A stretch of 64,000 bases of DNA from Rubrivivax rivuli (GCF_004016505.1 NZ_SACR01000004.1:496001-560000), one strand, 5' to 3'; shown: positions 54,931-64,000, counted from the stretch's first letter. Translations and numbers: made by a program. The notes: a model not told the origin generated them from the sequence alone.

Positions 54931-56178
54931 ATGTCCGCATCTGCACCCTTCGTCGCCGTGATCGGCGGCGGCCCGGCCGGCCTCATGGCCGCCGAGACCC
55001 TGGCCCAGGCCGGCCACGCGGTCGAGGTCTTCGACGCCATGCCGTCGGTGGGCCGCAAGTTCCTGCTGGCCGGCAAGGGCGGGCTGAACCTCACGCACAG
55101 CGAAAGCTTCGATCCCTTCACCGCGCGCTATGCCGAGCGTGCCGACACGCTGCGCCCGCTGCTGCAGGCCTTCGACAACGAGGCCTTGCGCACCTGGGCG
55201 GCGGCGCTGGGCGTGAGCACCTTCGTCGGCAGCTCGGGCCGCGTGTTTCCCACCGACCTGAAGGCCGCGCCGCTGCTGCGCGCCTGGCTGCACCGCCTGC
55301 GCGAGCAGGGTGTGCGCTTCCACATGCGCCACCGCTGGCAGGGCTGGGCCGGTGAGGGTGCGCGCAGCCTGCGCTTCCTGGCCCCGGCCGGTGAGGTGCT
55401 GGTGCAGCCGGCCGCCACCGTGCTGGCGCTGGGCGGTGCCAGCTGGCCGCAGCTGGGCAGCGACGGCGCCTGGGTGCCGCTGCTGGCCGCGCAGGGCGTG
55501 GGCGTGGCGCCGCTGCGGCCTTCGAACTGCGGTTTCGATGTCGCCTGGAGCGAACACTTCAGCAGCCGCCACGCCGGCCAGCCGCTGAAGGGCGTGGCGT
55601 TGCACTTCGAAGGCTGGCAGCAGGCCGGCGAGTGCGTGGTCACGGCCGGTGGCGTGGAAGGCAGCCTGGTCTACGCCGCATCGGCACGCCTGCGTGAAGC
55701 CATCGCCCGCGATGGCAGCGCCACTTTCCAGCTCGACCTGCTGCCGCAGCGAACGCTCGCCTGGGTGCAGGCCGAGCTGGCGCACCCGCGCGGGCCGAGA
55801 TCGCTGTCCACGCACCTGAAGACGCGGCTGAAGCTCGAAGGCGTGAAGGCCGGGCTGCTGTGGGAAACCGTGCCTAAGGCCGACCAGGCCGACCCCGCCA
55901 AGCTCGCCGCCGCCATCAAGGCGCTGCCGGTGCGTGTGCAGGCACCGCGGCCCATCGCCGAGGCCATCAGCACGGCCGGCGGCGTGCCTTTCGAGGCCCT
56001 GGACGCCGGCCTGATGCTGCGCCAGCGCCCCGGCCTGTTCTGCGCCGGCGAGATGCTGGATTGGGAGGCCCCCACCGGCGGCTACCTGCTCACGGCCTGC
56101 TTCGCCAGCGGCCGGGCAGCCGGGCAGGGCGCTGCGGCCTGGCTGGTCGCACGCCGGCGGCCCCGGGCCGACGCCTGA
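54931..56178 (+). CDS. HI0933-like flavoprotein (TIGR03862 type)
   Basis: 415 residues. The FAD motif GGGPAGLMAAETLAQAGH (residues 12-29) is followed by GRKFLLAGKGGLNLTHSE, the HI0933 hallmark, and a C-terminal AGEMLDWEAPTGGYLL with TACFASGRAAGQG closing the FAD site. The family is widespread but its substrate is unknown. The gene is divergent from the DUF1223 gene. Confidence 0.9.
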   Translation: MSASAPFVAVIGGGPAGLMAAETLAQAGHAVEVFDAMPSVGRKFLLAGKGGLNLTHSESFDPFTARYAERADTLRPLLQAFDNEALRTWAAALGVSTFVGSSGRVFPTDLKAAPLLRAWLHRLREQGVRFHMRHRWQGWAGEGARSLRFLAPAGEVLVQPAATVLALGGASWPQLGSDGAWVPLLAAQGVGVAPLRPSNCGFDVAWSEHFSSRHAGQPLKGVALHFEGWQQAGECVVTAGGVEGSLVYAASARLREAIARDGSATFQLDLLPQRTLAWVQAELAHPRGPRSLSTHLKTRLKLEGVKAGLLWETVPKADQADPAKLAAAIKALPVRVQAPRPIAEAISTAGGVPFEALDAGLMLRQRPGLFCAGEMLDWEAPTGGYLLTACFASGRAAGQGAAAWLVARRRPRADA

Positions 56179-56262
56179 CGCCCTCGGGCAGCCCGGGGGC
56201 CGACGCTTAAACTGCACAGCTTCGTTTTCCTTGGCCGCCTGCCTGCGCAGGCCCCGTGTTTC

Positions 56263-58596
56263 TTGGACAAGATCCTGCTGCAAATCGCCGCCGAGCTGAA
56301 AGCCCGGCCGGCCCAGATCCAGGCCGCCGTCGAACTGCTGGACGGCGGCGCCTCGGTGCCCTTCATCGCCCGTTACCGCAAGGAGGCCACCGACGGCCTC
56401 GACGACATCCAGCTGCGCGAACTCGAAACCCGACTGGCCTACCTGCGCGAGCTGGAAGACCGCCGCGAGGCCGTGCTCAAGAGCATCGACGAACAAGGCA
56501 AGCTCACGCCCGAGCTGCGCGCGCTCATCCTCGCCGCACCCACCAAGCAGGAACTGGAAGACCTCTACCTGCCCTACAAGCAGAAGCGGCGCACCAAGGG
56601 TCTGATCGCGCGCGAAGCCGGCCTGGAGCCCCTGGCCGACAAGCTCTTCGCCGACCCCACGCTCGACCCGCAGGCCGAAGCCGCCGCCTTTTTGAACCCC
56701 GACGCCGGTTTTGCCGACACCTACGCCGTGCTCGACGGCGTGCGCGACCTGCTGAGCGAGCGCTGGGCCGAAGACGCCGTGCTCGTGGGCAAGCTGCGCG
56801 AATGGCTGTGGGCCGAAGGCCTGCTGCAGAGCAAGCTGGTGGACGGCAAGGACGGCACGCATGCCGACGCTGCCAAGTTCCGCGACTACTTCGACTACGC
56901 CGAACCCATCCGCACCGTGCCCAGCCACCGCGCGCTGGCCGTGTTCCGCGGCCGCACGCAGGAGTGGCTGGACGCCAAGCTCATCCTGGATGAAGAGGTG
57001 GTGCCCGGTCAGCCGACCTTGGCCGAAGGCCGCATCGCGTTGCACCTGGGCTGGCGCCACGGCAAGCGCGCCGCCGACGAGCTGATCCGCAAGACCATCG
57101 CCTGGACCTGGAAGGTCAAGCTTTCGCTCTCGCTGGAACGCGATCTCTTCGGCCGCCTGCGCGAAGAAGCCGAAGGCGTGGCCATCAAGGTCTTTGCCGA
57201 CAACCTGCGCGACCTGCTGCTGGCCGCCCCCGCCGGCAAGCGCGTGGTGATGGGCCTGGACCCGGGCATCCGCACCGGCGTGAAGGTGGCCGTGGTCAGC
57301 GACACCGGCAAGGTGCTGGACACCGCCACCGTTTACCCGCACGAGCCGCGGCTGGACTGGGAAGGCTCGCTGCACGTGCTGGGCCGCCTGGTGGCCACGC
57401 ACGGCGTGAACCTGATCGCCATCGGCAACGGCACCGCCAGCCGCGAAACCGACAAGCTGGCCGCCGACCTCATCAAGCGCATCGCGGCGATGGCGCCCGA
57501 CGTGAAGCTCGACAAGGTGGTGGTCAGCGAGGCCGGCGCTTCGGTCTACTCTGCCAGCGAGTTCGCCAGCAAGGAACTGCCCGAGCTCGACGTGAGCCTG
57601 CGCGGCGCGGTGAGCATCGCGCGGCGCCTGCAAGACCCGCTGGCCGAACTCGTGAAGATCGACCCCAAGAGCATCGGCGTGGGCCAGTACCAGCACGATG
57701 TGAACCAGAGCGGCCTCGCCAAGAGCCTGGACGCGGTGGTGGAAGACTGCGTGAACGCCGTGGGCGTGGACCTCAACACGGCGAGTGCGCCGCTGCTGGC
57801 GCGCGTGTCGGGCCTGAGCGCCGCAGTGGCGGCGAGCATCGTGCGCTGGCGCGACGCTCACGGCGCCTTCCGCAACCGTCAGCAGCTGCTGGACGTCAGC
57901 GGCCTGGGCCCCAAGACCTACGAGCAGGCGGCGGGCTTCCTGCGCATCCGCGACGGCGACAACCCGCTGGACATGACAGGCGTGCACCCCGAGACCTACC
58001 CGGTGGTGCAGAAGATGATGGCCAGCACCGGCCGCGAGGTGAAAGAGCTGATGGGCCGCAGCGAAGTGCTGCGCACGCTGAAGCCCGAGCTGTTTGCCGA
58101 TGACAAGTTCGGCGCCATCACGGTGAAGGACATCCTGGCCGAACTGGAGAAACCGGGCCGCGACCCGCGCCCCGACTTCGTGGTGGCGCGCTTCAACGAA
58201 GGCGTGTCCGATCTCAAGGACCTGCAGCCCGGCATGGTGCTGGAAGGCACGGTGAGCAACGTCGCGCAGTTCGGCGCTTTCGTCGACCTGGGCGTGCATC
58301 AAGACGGCCTCGTGCACGTCAGCCAGATGAGCCACAAGTTCGTGAACGACGCGCGCGAGGTGGTGAAGACCGGCCAGGTGGTGAAGGTGCGCGTGCTGGA
58401 AGTGGACCTGCCGCGCAAGCGCATCAGCCTGACGATGAAGCTGGAGGCGCCCGTGGGGGCGGCCCGCAGCAACGCTGGCGGCGACAACAAGTTCCGCCCG
58501 GCAGCGCGCGGCGAGCAGCAGCGCGGGCGTGCGCCCGAGCCCGCCGGCCAAAGCGCGATGGCGGCGGCTTTCTCGAAACTGCAAGGCCGGCGTTGA
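56263..58596 (+). CDS. tex: Tex family RNA-binding transcription accessory protein
   Basis: 777 residues, the usual Tex size. It starts with a TTG (LDKILLQIAAELKARPAQIQAA). Regions in order: Tex_N (1-190, VPFIARYRKEATDGLDDIQ), YqgF-like RNase H domain (about 325-450, GLDPGIRTGVKVAVV), helix-hairpin-helix (about 495-565, NTASAPLLARVSGL) and a C-terminal S1 domain (about 652-725, GMVLEGTVSNVAQFGAFVDLG). Tex binds RNA and acts in transcription and stress fitness. Its stop overlaps the next start (TTGA). Confidence 0.95.
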   Translation: MDKILLQIAAELKARPAQIQAAVELLDGGASVPFIARYRKEATDGLDDIQLRELETRLAYLRELEDRREAVLKSIDEQGKLTPELRALILAAPTKQELEDLYLPYKQKRRTKGLIAREAGLEPLADKLFADPTLDPQAEAAAFLNPDAGFADTYAVLDGVRDLLSERWAEDAVLVGKLREWLWAEGLLQSKLVDGKDGTHADAAKFRDYFDYAEPIRTVPSHRALAVFRGRTQEWLDAKLILDEEVVPGQPTLAEGRIALHLGWRHGKRAADELIRKTIAWTWKVKLSLSLERDLFGRLREEAEGVAIKVFADNLRDLLLAAPAGKRVVMGLDPGIRTGVKVAVVSDTGKVLDTATVYPHEPRLDWEGSLHVLGRLVATHGVNLIAIGNGTASRETDKLAADLIKRIAAMAPDVKLDKVVVSEAGASVYSASEFASKELPELDVSLRGAVSIARRLQDPLAELVKIDPKSIGVGQYQHDVNQSGLAKSLDAVVEDCVNAVGVDLNTASAPLLARVSGLSAAVAASIVRWRDAHGAFRNRQQLLDVSGLGPKTYEQAAGFLRIRDGDNPLDMTGVHPETYPVVQKMMASTGREVKELMGRSEVLRTLKPELFADDKFGAITVKDILAELEKPGRDPRPDFVVARFNEGVSDLKDLQPGMVLEGTVSNVAQFGAFVDLGVHQDGLVHVSQMSHKFVNDAREVVKTGQVVKVRVLEVDLPRKRISLTMKLEAPVGAARSNAGGDNKFRPAARGEQQRGRAPEPAGQSAMAAAFSKLQGRR

Positions 58597-60917
58597 GCGG
58601 GCGCAGCACGCGATCGGCAGCCCGCCTCGGCGGCGCCATGGTCGCGTGCGCGCTGGGTGGCGCGGCCTGGGCGCAGACCGCCCCCGCGCCGGCCCCTGCG
58701 CCAGCGGCATCGGCGGCAAACCCCAGCGCCCCCGCGCCGGCGCGCGCGGCTTCGGCACCGCCAGCGGCGCAGGTGCCGGCGCCTGCAGCAGCCCCGGCCG
58801 CCGACGCCCCGCAGCAGATCGTCGTCGAAGGCCGCGGCCTCAACGACGCCGACATCCGCCGTGATGCGACGGTGGGCATGACGGTGGTGGGCCGCGACGA
58901 ACTCGACCAGCACGGCGACACCAGCGTGCTCGACGTGCTGCAACGCCTGCCGGGCATCTCGCTGGACGGCGACATGCCGCGCCTGCGCGGCCTGGGCGGC
59001 GGCTACACGCTCATCCTGATCAATGGCGAACCGGCACCGCCGGGCTTCAGCCTCGACCAGCTCGCCCCGGGCGACATCGAGCGCATCGAGGTCATCAAGG
59101 GCCCCACGGCCGAGCAGGGCGGCGTGGCCGGCAGCATCAATGTCATCCTGCGCAGCGCGCCCAAGTTGCGCACGCGCGAGGTGCGTGCCGCCTTGGGCTA
59201 CCGCGCGCTGTCGCCGCAGGGCAGCACCACACTCAGCTGGGGCGACCGCATCGGCGCGATCGGCTTCCAGGTGCCGCTGACGGCCTACACCTGGGCCAAT
59301 GCCGGCGAAGGGCGGGTCGAGCGCGTCTCACGGCCGGTGGGCAGCACGCGGCGTGAAGACCGGGTCAGCTCGCAGGACGAGTGGCGTGGTGGCGGCGTGA
59401 ACTTCACGCCGCGGCTGGACTGGAAGCTGAGCGACACCGACACCCTCAACACCCAGCTCTTCCTGCAGCGCAACGAATCGCGCAACCTCACGCGCCGCGG
59501 CACCGAGGTGCTGGTGGGCACGCCGGTCACGACCGTGGCCGAACGCTCGGCCTCGCGTGGCACCTGGGAGATGCAGCGCCTGCAGGGCCAGTGGGTGCAC
59601 AAGCAGGCCGATGGCGGCCGGCTGGAGATCAAGGGCAGCGCGCAGAGCACGCTCTCGCGCTCTTGGGGCCAGTGGCAGGGTCGCAATGCGCTGGGCGCAC
59701 AGACCGCGCAGCGCGACAGCCTCAACGGCCAGCGTGAGCGTCGGCTGAGCCAATCGGGCAGGTGGCGCCAGCCCTTCGGCGAAACGCACACGCTGCTGGC
59801 CGGTTGGGAGGTGGAAGAGCGCCACCGCCGCGAACTGCGCCGCCTCTTCGAAGACTATGGCAGCGGTGCGAACGAGCGGCGTGACGGCAGCCTGGGCCGG
59901 CCTTACGTGGCCGAGGTGCTGCGCCAGGTGGTCTACGCGCAGGACGAATGGCTGCCCGACCCGGCGTGGTCGGTGGTGGCGGGTTTCCGCGGCGAGCGGC
60001 AGCGCAGCACCGTCACGGGGCAGGGCGAACATGTCGAGGCCAGCCACGGCGCGCTGCTGCCCATCGCGCACGTACGCTACGCCTTCGATGCCCGCAGCAA
60101 GCGTGTGCTGCGCGTGAGCGCCTCGCAGAGTTTGCGTGCGCCTGATGCGAGCCTGCTGCTCTCGCGCTACAGCTTCAACGGCAACTACGAACGCGACCAG
60201 GCCAACACGCCGCTGGCGGCCGACAGCGCCGGCAACCCCGGTCTGCAGCCTGAAAAGGCCACGGCCTTCGAGCTCGCCTTCGAAACGCAGCTGCCGGCCG
60301 GCGGCGTGTTGAGCCTGGGCGCCTTCCACCGCCAGATCGACCAGCTCATCCGCCGCCGCATCGCGCTGGAATCCGTGCCCGAGGCGCCGGTGCCGCGCTG
60401 GGTTTCGCGGCCGGCCAACATCGGCACGGCGCGCAGCACGGGCTTCGAGTTCGAGATCAAGGGCCGTGCGCGCGAGCTGCTCGCGGGCTGGCCGGGGCCG
60501 GCTTCGGCCCTGCAGTTGCGGGCCTCCTTGTCGCTGTACCGCTCGGCGGTGGAGCAGATCGACGACCCCGATGCACGGCTCGAAGGCCAGCCGCCCTGGC
60601 AGGCCACGCTGGGCTTCGACGACCGCGTGGCGCGCACCGGCATTTCCTACGGCGCCAGCTTCTCGATGACTCCTTCGTTCAGCACGGCCCAGACCGACCG
60701 CCAGCGCATCTGGCGCAGTGCGGTGCGGCGCCTCGATGCCTTCGTGGCCTGGCGCGTGGACGGGCAGTTGCAGTTCCGGCTGGCGGCAAACAACCTGTTT
60801 CCCATCGATGCCGTCTCCCGCAGCAGCGTGGCCGATCTGGACGGTTTCACCGCCAGCACGGCTTCGCGCCGCAGCGCGGTGGCGCAGGTCACGGCCAACG
60901 CCGTGCTGCGCTTCTGA
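58593..60917 (+). CDS. TonB-dependent outer-membrane receptor
   Basis: 774 residues from a TTG that overlaps the tex stop (ATG 58638 is an alternative, but would cut into the signal peptide). Signal peptide ends AWAQ (about residue 28), followed by a Pro/Ala-rich linker (29-70). Then the plug domain (about 75-185: VVEGRGLNDADIRRDATVGM, LQRLPGISLDGDMPRLRGLG, IERIEVIKGPTAEQ) and a 22-strand barrel ending with F. Substrate probably a siderophore or other small chelate; no uptake partners nearby. Confidence 0.88.
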   Translation: MSGRSTRSAARLGGAMVACALGGAAWAQTAPAPAPAPAASAANPSAPAPARAASAPPAAQVPAPAAAPAADAPQQIVVEGRGLNDADIRRDATVGMTVVGRDELDQHGDTSVLDVLQRLPGISLDGDMPRLRGLGGGYTLILINGEPAPPGFSLDQLAPGDIERIEVIKGPTAEQGGVAGSINVILRSAPKLRTREVRAALGYRALSPQGSTTLSWGDRIGAIGFQVPLTAYTWANAGEGRVERVSRPVGSTRREDRVSSQDEWRGGGVNFTPRLDWKLSDTDTLNTQLFLQRNESRNLTRRGTEVLVGTPVTTVAERSASRGTWEMQRLQGQWVHKQADGGRLEIKGSAQSTLSRSWGQWQGRNALGAQTAQRDSLNGQRERRLSQSGRWRQPFGETHTLLAGWEVEERHRRELRRLFEDYGSGANERRDGSLGRPYVAEVLRQVVYAQDEWLPDPAWSVVAGFRGERQRSTVTGQGEHVEASHGALLPIAHVRYAFDARSKRVLRVSASQSLRAPDASLLLSRYSFNGNYERDQANTPLAADSAGNPGLQPEKATAFELAFETQLPAGGVLSLGAFHRQIDQLIRRRIALESVPEAPVPRWVSRPANIGTARSTGFEFEIKGRARELLAGWPGPASALQLRASLSLYRSAVEQIDDPDARLEGQPPWQATLGFDDRVARTGISYGASFSMTPSFSTAQTDRQRIWRSAVRRLDAFVAWRVDGQLQFRLAANNLFPIDAVSRSSVADLDGFTASTASRRSAVAQVTANAVLRF

Positions 60918-60919
60918 CG

Positions 60920-62002
60920 ATGGCGTCGCTGCAAGCCCTGGCCGTTCACGCCGGCCCCCGCGCCCGCGAGCACCTGCGCCAGCACGGCCTGCGCCCGGCC
61001 GACGTGCGCGTGGTGCCGGCCGCGGCGGGCGGGCCCAAGGGGCTGTCGCTGATCCCGCTGGACCGCTATCTCTTTGGTGCTTGGTTCCAGGGCAGCACGC
61101 ACAGCCTGCACCTGCTGGGCGCCTCCATCGGCGCCTGGCGCATGGCCGCGGCCTGCACCGCCGACCCCGATGCCGCCTTGAGGCAACTGGCCGAGGACTA
61201 CATCAGCCAAACCTACCCCAGCGAGCCGGGCAAGCCGCCCACGGCGCGCGTGGTGACCGAGGTCTTCCGCGCCAAGCTTGACGAGCGGCTGGGTACGCAG
61301 GCGGCCACGCTGCTGGCCCACCCGCAGCGCCGGCTGCACGTCTTCACCAGCCGCGGCCGCCGCCTGCTGCACCGCCCCGGCCGCGTGAAGATGCCGCTGG
61401 GCTGGATGGCGGCCTTTGCCGCCAACGCGGCCTCGCGCAGCGCCCTGGGCGGCTGGATGGAACGCGTGGTCTTCAGCGACCCGCGCGAGCCGCTGCCCGT
61501 GCCGCTGGCCGACTACCCCACGCGCCAGGTGCCGCTGACGGCGGCCAACCTCACGCCGGCCGTGCTGGCCAGCTGCACCATCCCCTTCTGGCTGGAAGCC
61601 GTGCAAGACGTGCCTGGCGGCCCGCCCGGCACCTATTTCGATGGCGGCATCACCGACTACCACCTGCACCTGGGCTACGCGGGCATGGGCGAAGGGCTGG
61701 TGCTGTATCCGCACTTCGGCGCGCAGGTCGTGCCCGGCTGGCTCGACAAGGCCTGGAAACGCCGCCACCGCGCCAGCCCTGCGCTCGACAACCTGGTGTT
61801 GCTCTCGCCAAAACCCGAGTGGGTGCGCCGCCTGCCCGGCGGCAAGCTGCCCGACCGCGGCGACTTCAAGCGTTTCAGCAACGACCCCGACGGCCGCCAA
61901 CGCCTGTGGCGCCAGGCCCTGGCCGAAAGCCAGCGCCTGGCCGATGAATTCGCGGAACTGGTGCGCGATGGCCGGCCTGTCGAAGCCCTGCCGCTGGGCT
62001 GA
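60920..62002 (+). CDS. Patatin-like phospholipase family protein
   Basis: 360 residues. The patatin Ser-Asp dyad is S69 in GASIG and D241 in DGGITD; AAAGGPKGLSL near the N-terminus may be the oxyanion glycine loop. There is no signal peptide. The family hydrolyses acyl esters of lipids. The ATG lies 2 bases after the receptor stop, so the two are coupled. Confidence 0.85.
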   Translation: MASLQALAVHAGPRAREHLRQHGLRPADVRVVPAAAGGPKGLSLIPLDRYLFGAWFQGSTHSLHLLGASIGAWRMAAACTADPDAALRQLAEDYISQTYPSEPGKPPTARVVTEVFRAKLDERLGTQAATLLAHPQRRLHVFTSRGRRLLHRPGRVKMPLGWMAAFAANAASRSALGGWMERVVFSDPREPLPVPLADYPTRQVPLTAANLTPAVLASCTIPFWLEAVQDVPGGPPGTYFDGGITDYHLHLGYAGMGEGLVLYPHFGAQVVPGWLDKAWKRRHRASPALDNLVLLSPKPEWVRRLPGGKLPDRGDFKRFSNDPDGRQRLWRQALAESQRLADEFAELVRDGRPVEALPLG

Positions 62003-62009
62003 GGCGCGT

Positions 62010-62015
62010 TACACT
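62010..62015 (+). promoter_or_regulatory. Candidate -10 box for the thrS leader
   Basis: TACACT (62010-62015), 40 bases before the leader ATG. The hexamer 16 bases upstream (CTGCCG, 61988-61993) is a weak -35 match. It gives a transcript covering the whole attenuator. Confidence 0.4.
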
Positions 62016-62054
62016 GCGGGCCGTTTTCAACGAACAAGGGCAGAGAAAGGCGCA

Positions 62055-62102
62055 ATGGTTATGACACCGCGGACTCCCCGGTTCACCACCACCGAGAGCT
62101 AG
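62055..62102 (+). CDS. thrS leader peptide (Thr-rich)
   Basis: Fifteen codons, MVMTPRTPRFTTTES then TAG. Five of 15 residues are Thr, including three consecutive ACC codons (62085-62093). AAAGG precedes the ATG at a short spacing of 4 bases. The position (between a promoter-like site and a terminator ahead of threonyl-tRNA synthetase) and the residue bias fit a ribosome-stalling leader that senses charged tRNA-Thr. Confidence 0.8.
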   Translation: MVMTPRTPRFTTTES

Positions 62103-62105
62103 TCG

Positions 62106-62167
62106 GCCGCGCTGTCACGCCTGCACCCCACCCCTGAAGACAAGCGCGGCACTCCCCGCGCTTTTTT
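62106..62167 (+). promoter_or_regulatory. thrS transcription attenuator (antiterminator/terminator)
   Basis: The terminator is AAGCGCGG (62142-62149), loop CACTCC, CCGCGCTT (62156-62163) and a T run to 62167. Its left arm is also complementary to an upstream segment: GCCGCGCT (62106-62113) pairs perfectly over 8 bp with AGCGCGGC (62143-62150). The two structures exclude each other. The upstream arm begins 4 bases after the leader stop codon, so a ribosome finishing the leader would cover it, and a ribosome stalled on the Thr codons would leave it free. Confidence 0.8.
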
Positions 62168-62188
62168 CGTTTCTGGAGCTTCGAGACC

Positions 62189-64000
62189 ATGATCACGATC
62201 ACCTTGCCCGACGGCTCGCGCCGCGAGTACCCGCAAGCGCTCACGGTGGCCGAGGTGGCCGCCAGCATCGGCACCGGCCTGGCCAAGGCCGCCTTGGCTG
62301 GCAAGGTGGACGGCAAGCTGGTGGACACCAGCCACCGCATCGAGGCCGACGCTGCGCTCGCCATCGTCACCGAGAAGGACGCCGACGGCCTGGAGATCAT
62401 CCGCCACAGCACGGCGCACCTGCTGGCCTACGCGGTGAAGGAGCTCTTCCCCGAGGCGCAGGTGACCATCGGCCCGGTTATCGAAAACGGCTTCTATTAC
62501 GACTTCGCCTACAAGCGCCCCTTCACGCCGGAAGACCTGGCGGCCATCGAGAAGCGCATGGGCGAGCTCGCGGCCAAGAACGAGCCGGTGCAGCGCCGTG
62601 TGCTGCCGCGCGACGAGGCCGTCGCGTACTTCAAGGGCCTGGGCGAGCACTACAAGGCCGAGATCATCGGCAGCATCCCGGCGGGTGAAGACGTCAGCCT
62701 CTACCGCGAAGGCGCGTTTGAAGACCTCTGCCGCGGCCCCCACGTGCCCAGCACCGGGCGCCTGAAGCACTTCAAGCTGATGAAGGTGGCCGGCGCCTAC
62801 TGGCGCGGCGACCAGAACAACGAGCAACTGCAGCGCATCTATGGCACCGCCTGGACCAGCAAAGAAGCGCTGCAGCAGTACCTGACGATGCTGGAAGAAG
62901 CCGAGAAGCGCGACCACCGCAAGCTCGGCCGCGAGCTCGACCTCTTCCACCTCGACGAGCACAGCCCCGGCACCGTGTTCTGGCACCCCAAGGGATGGAC
63001 GCTGTGGCAGGAGGTGGAGCAGTACATGCGCCGCGTCTACCGCGACAACGGCTACCAGGAGGTCAAGGGCCCGCAGATCCTCGACCAGGGCCTGTGGGAG
63101 AAGACTGGCCACTGGGACAAGTACCGCGAGAACATGTTCGTGACGGAGTCGGAGAAGCGCCAGTACGCGCTCAAGCCGATGAACTGCCCCGGCCACATCC
63201 TGATCTTCAAGCAGGGCATCAAGAGCTACCGCGACCTGCCGCTGCGCTTCGGTGAGTTCGGCCAGTGCCACCGCAACGAGCCCACCGGCGGCCTGCACGG
63301 CATCATGCGCGTGCGCGCGTTCACGCAGGACGACGGCCACATCTTCTGCACCGAAGACCAGATCCAGGGCGAGGTGGTGGCCTTCACGCGGCTGCTGCAG
63401 CAGGTCTACAAGGACTTCGGGTTCAACAACATCATCTACAAGCTCTCGACGCGGCCTGAGAAGCGCATCGGCACCGAAGAGAGCTGGGACCGCGCCGAAG
63501 CCGCGCTGGCCGACGGCCTGCGTGCCGCCGGCTGCGAGTTCGAGTACCTGCCGGGCGAGGGCGCCTTCTACGGCCCGAAGATCGAGTACACGCTGAAAGA
63601 TGCCCTGGGCCGCCCCTGGCAGTGCGGCACCATCCAGGTCGACCCCAACCTGCCCGAGCGCCTGGACGCCGATTTCGTGGGCGAAGACGGCGCCCGTCAC
63701 CGCCCCATCATGCTGCACCGGGCCATCGTGGGCAGCCTGGAGCGCTTCATCGGCATCCTCATCGAGCAGCATGCCGGCGCGCTGCCGGCCTGGCTGGCGC
63801 CCACCCAGGTGGTGGTGGCCTCGATCACCGACGCGCAGGCCGAATACGCGGCAAGCGTGGCGAAATCGCTGCAAAAACAAGGAGTTAGAGTCTCCGTCGA
63901 TTTGCGCAACGAGAAGATAAACTATAAGATTCGCGAGCATTCGATGCAGAAGGTCCCGTTCATCCTGGTCGTTGGCGACAAGGAGAAGGCAAACGGGGCC
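62189..64000 (+). CDS. thrS: Threonyl-tRNA synthetase, 3' end missing
   Basis: 604 codons are visible of an expected 635-645; the frame runs off the window. N-terminal TGS domain (1-60, [16 protein letters not shown]), editing domain with RHSTAHLLA and CRGPHVPS (His/Cys zinc-like set), class II catalytic core with motif 2 FRNEP-like [19 protein letters not shown] and the zinc ligand C in MNCPGH, and the start of the anticodon-binding domain. Ligates Thr to tRNA-Thr. The ATG at 62189 follows GGAG. Preceded by a Thr attenuator; infC is expected immediately downstream. Confidence 0.97.
   Translation, partial: MITITLPDGSRREYPQALTVAEVAASIGTGLAKAALAGKVDGKLVDTSHRIEADAALAIVTEKDADGLEIIRHSTAHLLAYAVKELFPEAQVTIGPVIENGFYYDFAYKRPFTPEDLAAIEKRMGELAAKNEPVQRRVLPRDEAVAYFKGLGEHYKAEIIGSIPAGEDVSLYREGAFEDLCRGPHVPSTGRLKHFKLMKVAGAYWRGDQNNEQLQRIYGTAWTSKEALQQYLTMLEEAEKRDHRKLGRELDLFHLDEHSPGTVFWHPKGWTLWQEVEQYMRRVYRDNGYQEVKGPQILDQGLWEKTGHWDKYRENMFVTESEKRQYALKPMNCPGHILIFKQGIKSYRDLPLRFGEFGQCHRNEPTGGLHGIMRVRAFTQDDGHIFCTEDQIQGEVVAFTRLLQQVYKDFGFNNIIYKLSTRPEKRIGTEESWDRAEAALADGLRAAGCEFEYLPGEGAFYGPKIEYTLKDALGRPWQCGTIQVDPNLPERLDADFVGEDGARHRPIMLHRAIVGSLERFIGILIEQHAGALPAWLAPTQVVVASITDAQAEYAASVAKSLQKQGVRVSVDLRNEKINYKIREHSMQKVPFILVVGDKEKANGA
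63877..63930 (+). promoter_or_regulatory. AT-rich rare-codon patch in thrS 3' end, possible infC promoter
   Basis: The codons AAA CAA GGA GTT AGA and later AAG ATA AAC TAT AAG ATT are very unlike the rest of this GC-rich gene. The patch contains TATAAG (63923-63928) with TTGCGC 15 bases upstream (63902-63907). In other bacteria infC promoters lie within the 3' end of thrS. The downstream gene is outside the window. Confidence 0.4.

Noticed and set aside
54901..58758. Very long minus-strand open frame (over 1,200 codons) opposite the flavoprotein and tex genes
   Set aside because: Low-complexity Arg/His/Ala/Gln-rich translation with no recognisable domain; it mirrors real plus-strand genes and arises from high GC suppressing stops.
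62099..63940. Minus-strand open frame opposite thrS
   Set aside because: Shadow of thrS, whose own frame is open to the window end and matches the family throughout.

Overview
The window is about 64 kb of high-GC DNA, densely packed with genes and free of tRNA, rRNA, IS, prophage or CRISPR features that I could see. Gene content and protein style point to a betaproteobacterium of the order Burkholderiales, near Comamonadaceae/Sphaerotilaceae. The evidence is a TAT-exported HiPIP, a tripartite tricarboxylate transporter, a Liv-type ABC cluster next to a beta-oxidation cluster, an msrB-bolA-ppiC cluster and a thrS with leader. I cannot name the genus. This looks like core chromosome rather than an island.

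Layout. 1-5.5 kb: 3' end of an FAD oxidoreductase, a small CxxC protein with HiPIP, a NarX/NarL-like two-component pair and a quinone oxidoreductase. 5.5-13.5 kb, minus strand: lipoprotein metalloprotease, EttA, and a FIST sensor coupled to a GGDEF-EAL enzyme. 13.8-17.2 kb: RhlE-type helicase converging on the 23S rRNA hydroxylase RlhA. 17.3-21.3 kb, minus: a coupled operon of HtrA-like protease, MoxR ATPase, DUF58 and VWA/BatA proteins. 21.4-25.5 kb, plus: tatD, a deoxyinosine-type glycosylase, a spermidine-synthase-like protein and a GspE ATPase, each overlapping the next. 25.6-34 kb: tctBA, MFS, gamma-glutamyltransferase family, two DMT exporters, an atypical SDR and a DUF2007 protein. 34.2-37 kb: qorA, then ppiC, bolA and msrB on the minus strand.

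37.1-42.3 kb is a Liv-type operon (binding protein, terminator, two permeases, two ATPases). 42.5-53.5 kb is an 11-gene fatty acyl-CoA degradation cluster. Both have the same 5' inverted-repeat half (CTTGTCGCTG) upstream, suggesting shared control of uptake and catabolism. 53.5-62 kb: GAF protein, DUF1223 protein, flavoprotein, tex, a TonB-dependent receptor and a patatin-like lipase. 62-64 kb: thrS, cut by the window end.

Most notable observations: (1) thrS is preceded by what looks like a complete ribosome-mediated attenuator: a 15-codon leader peptide with five Thr (three in a row), an antiterminator arm and an intrinsic terminator whose left arm the antiterminator would sequester. (2) A dispersed repeat of two tandem hairpins occurs three times, each starting at or just after a stop codon and in the orientation of that gene; its basal helix shows compensatory changes between copies. 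(3) The second Liv ATPase carries Arg in place of the Walker A Lys, and one SDR lacks the catalytic Tyr and Lys. These are read from sequence alone; no database search was possible.
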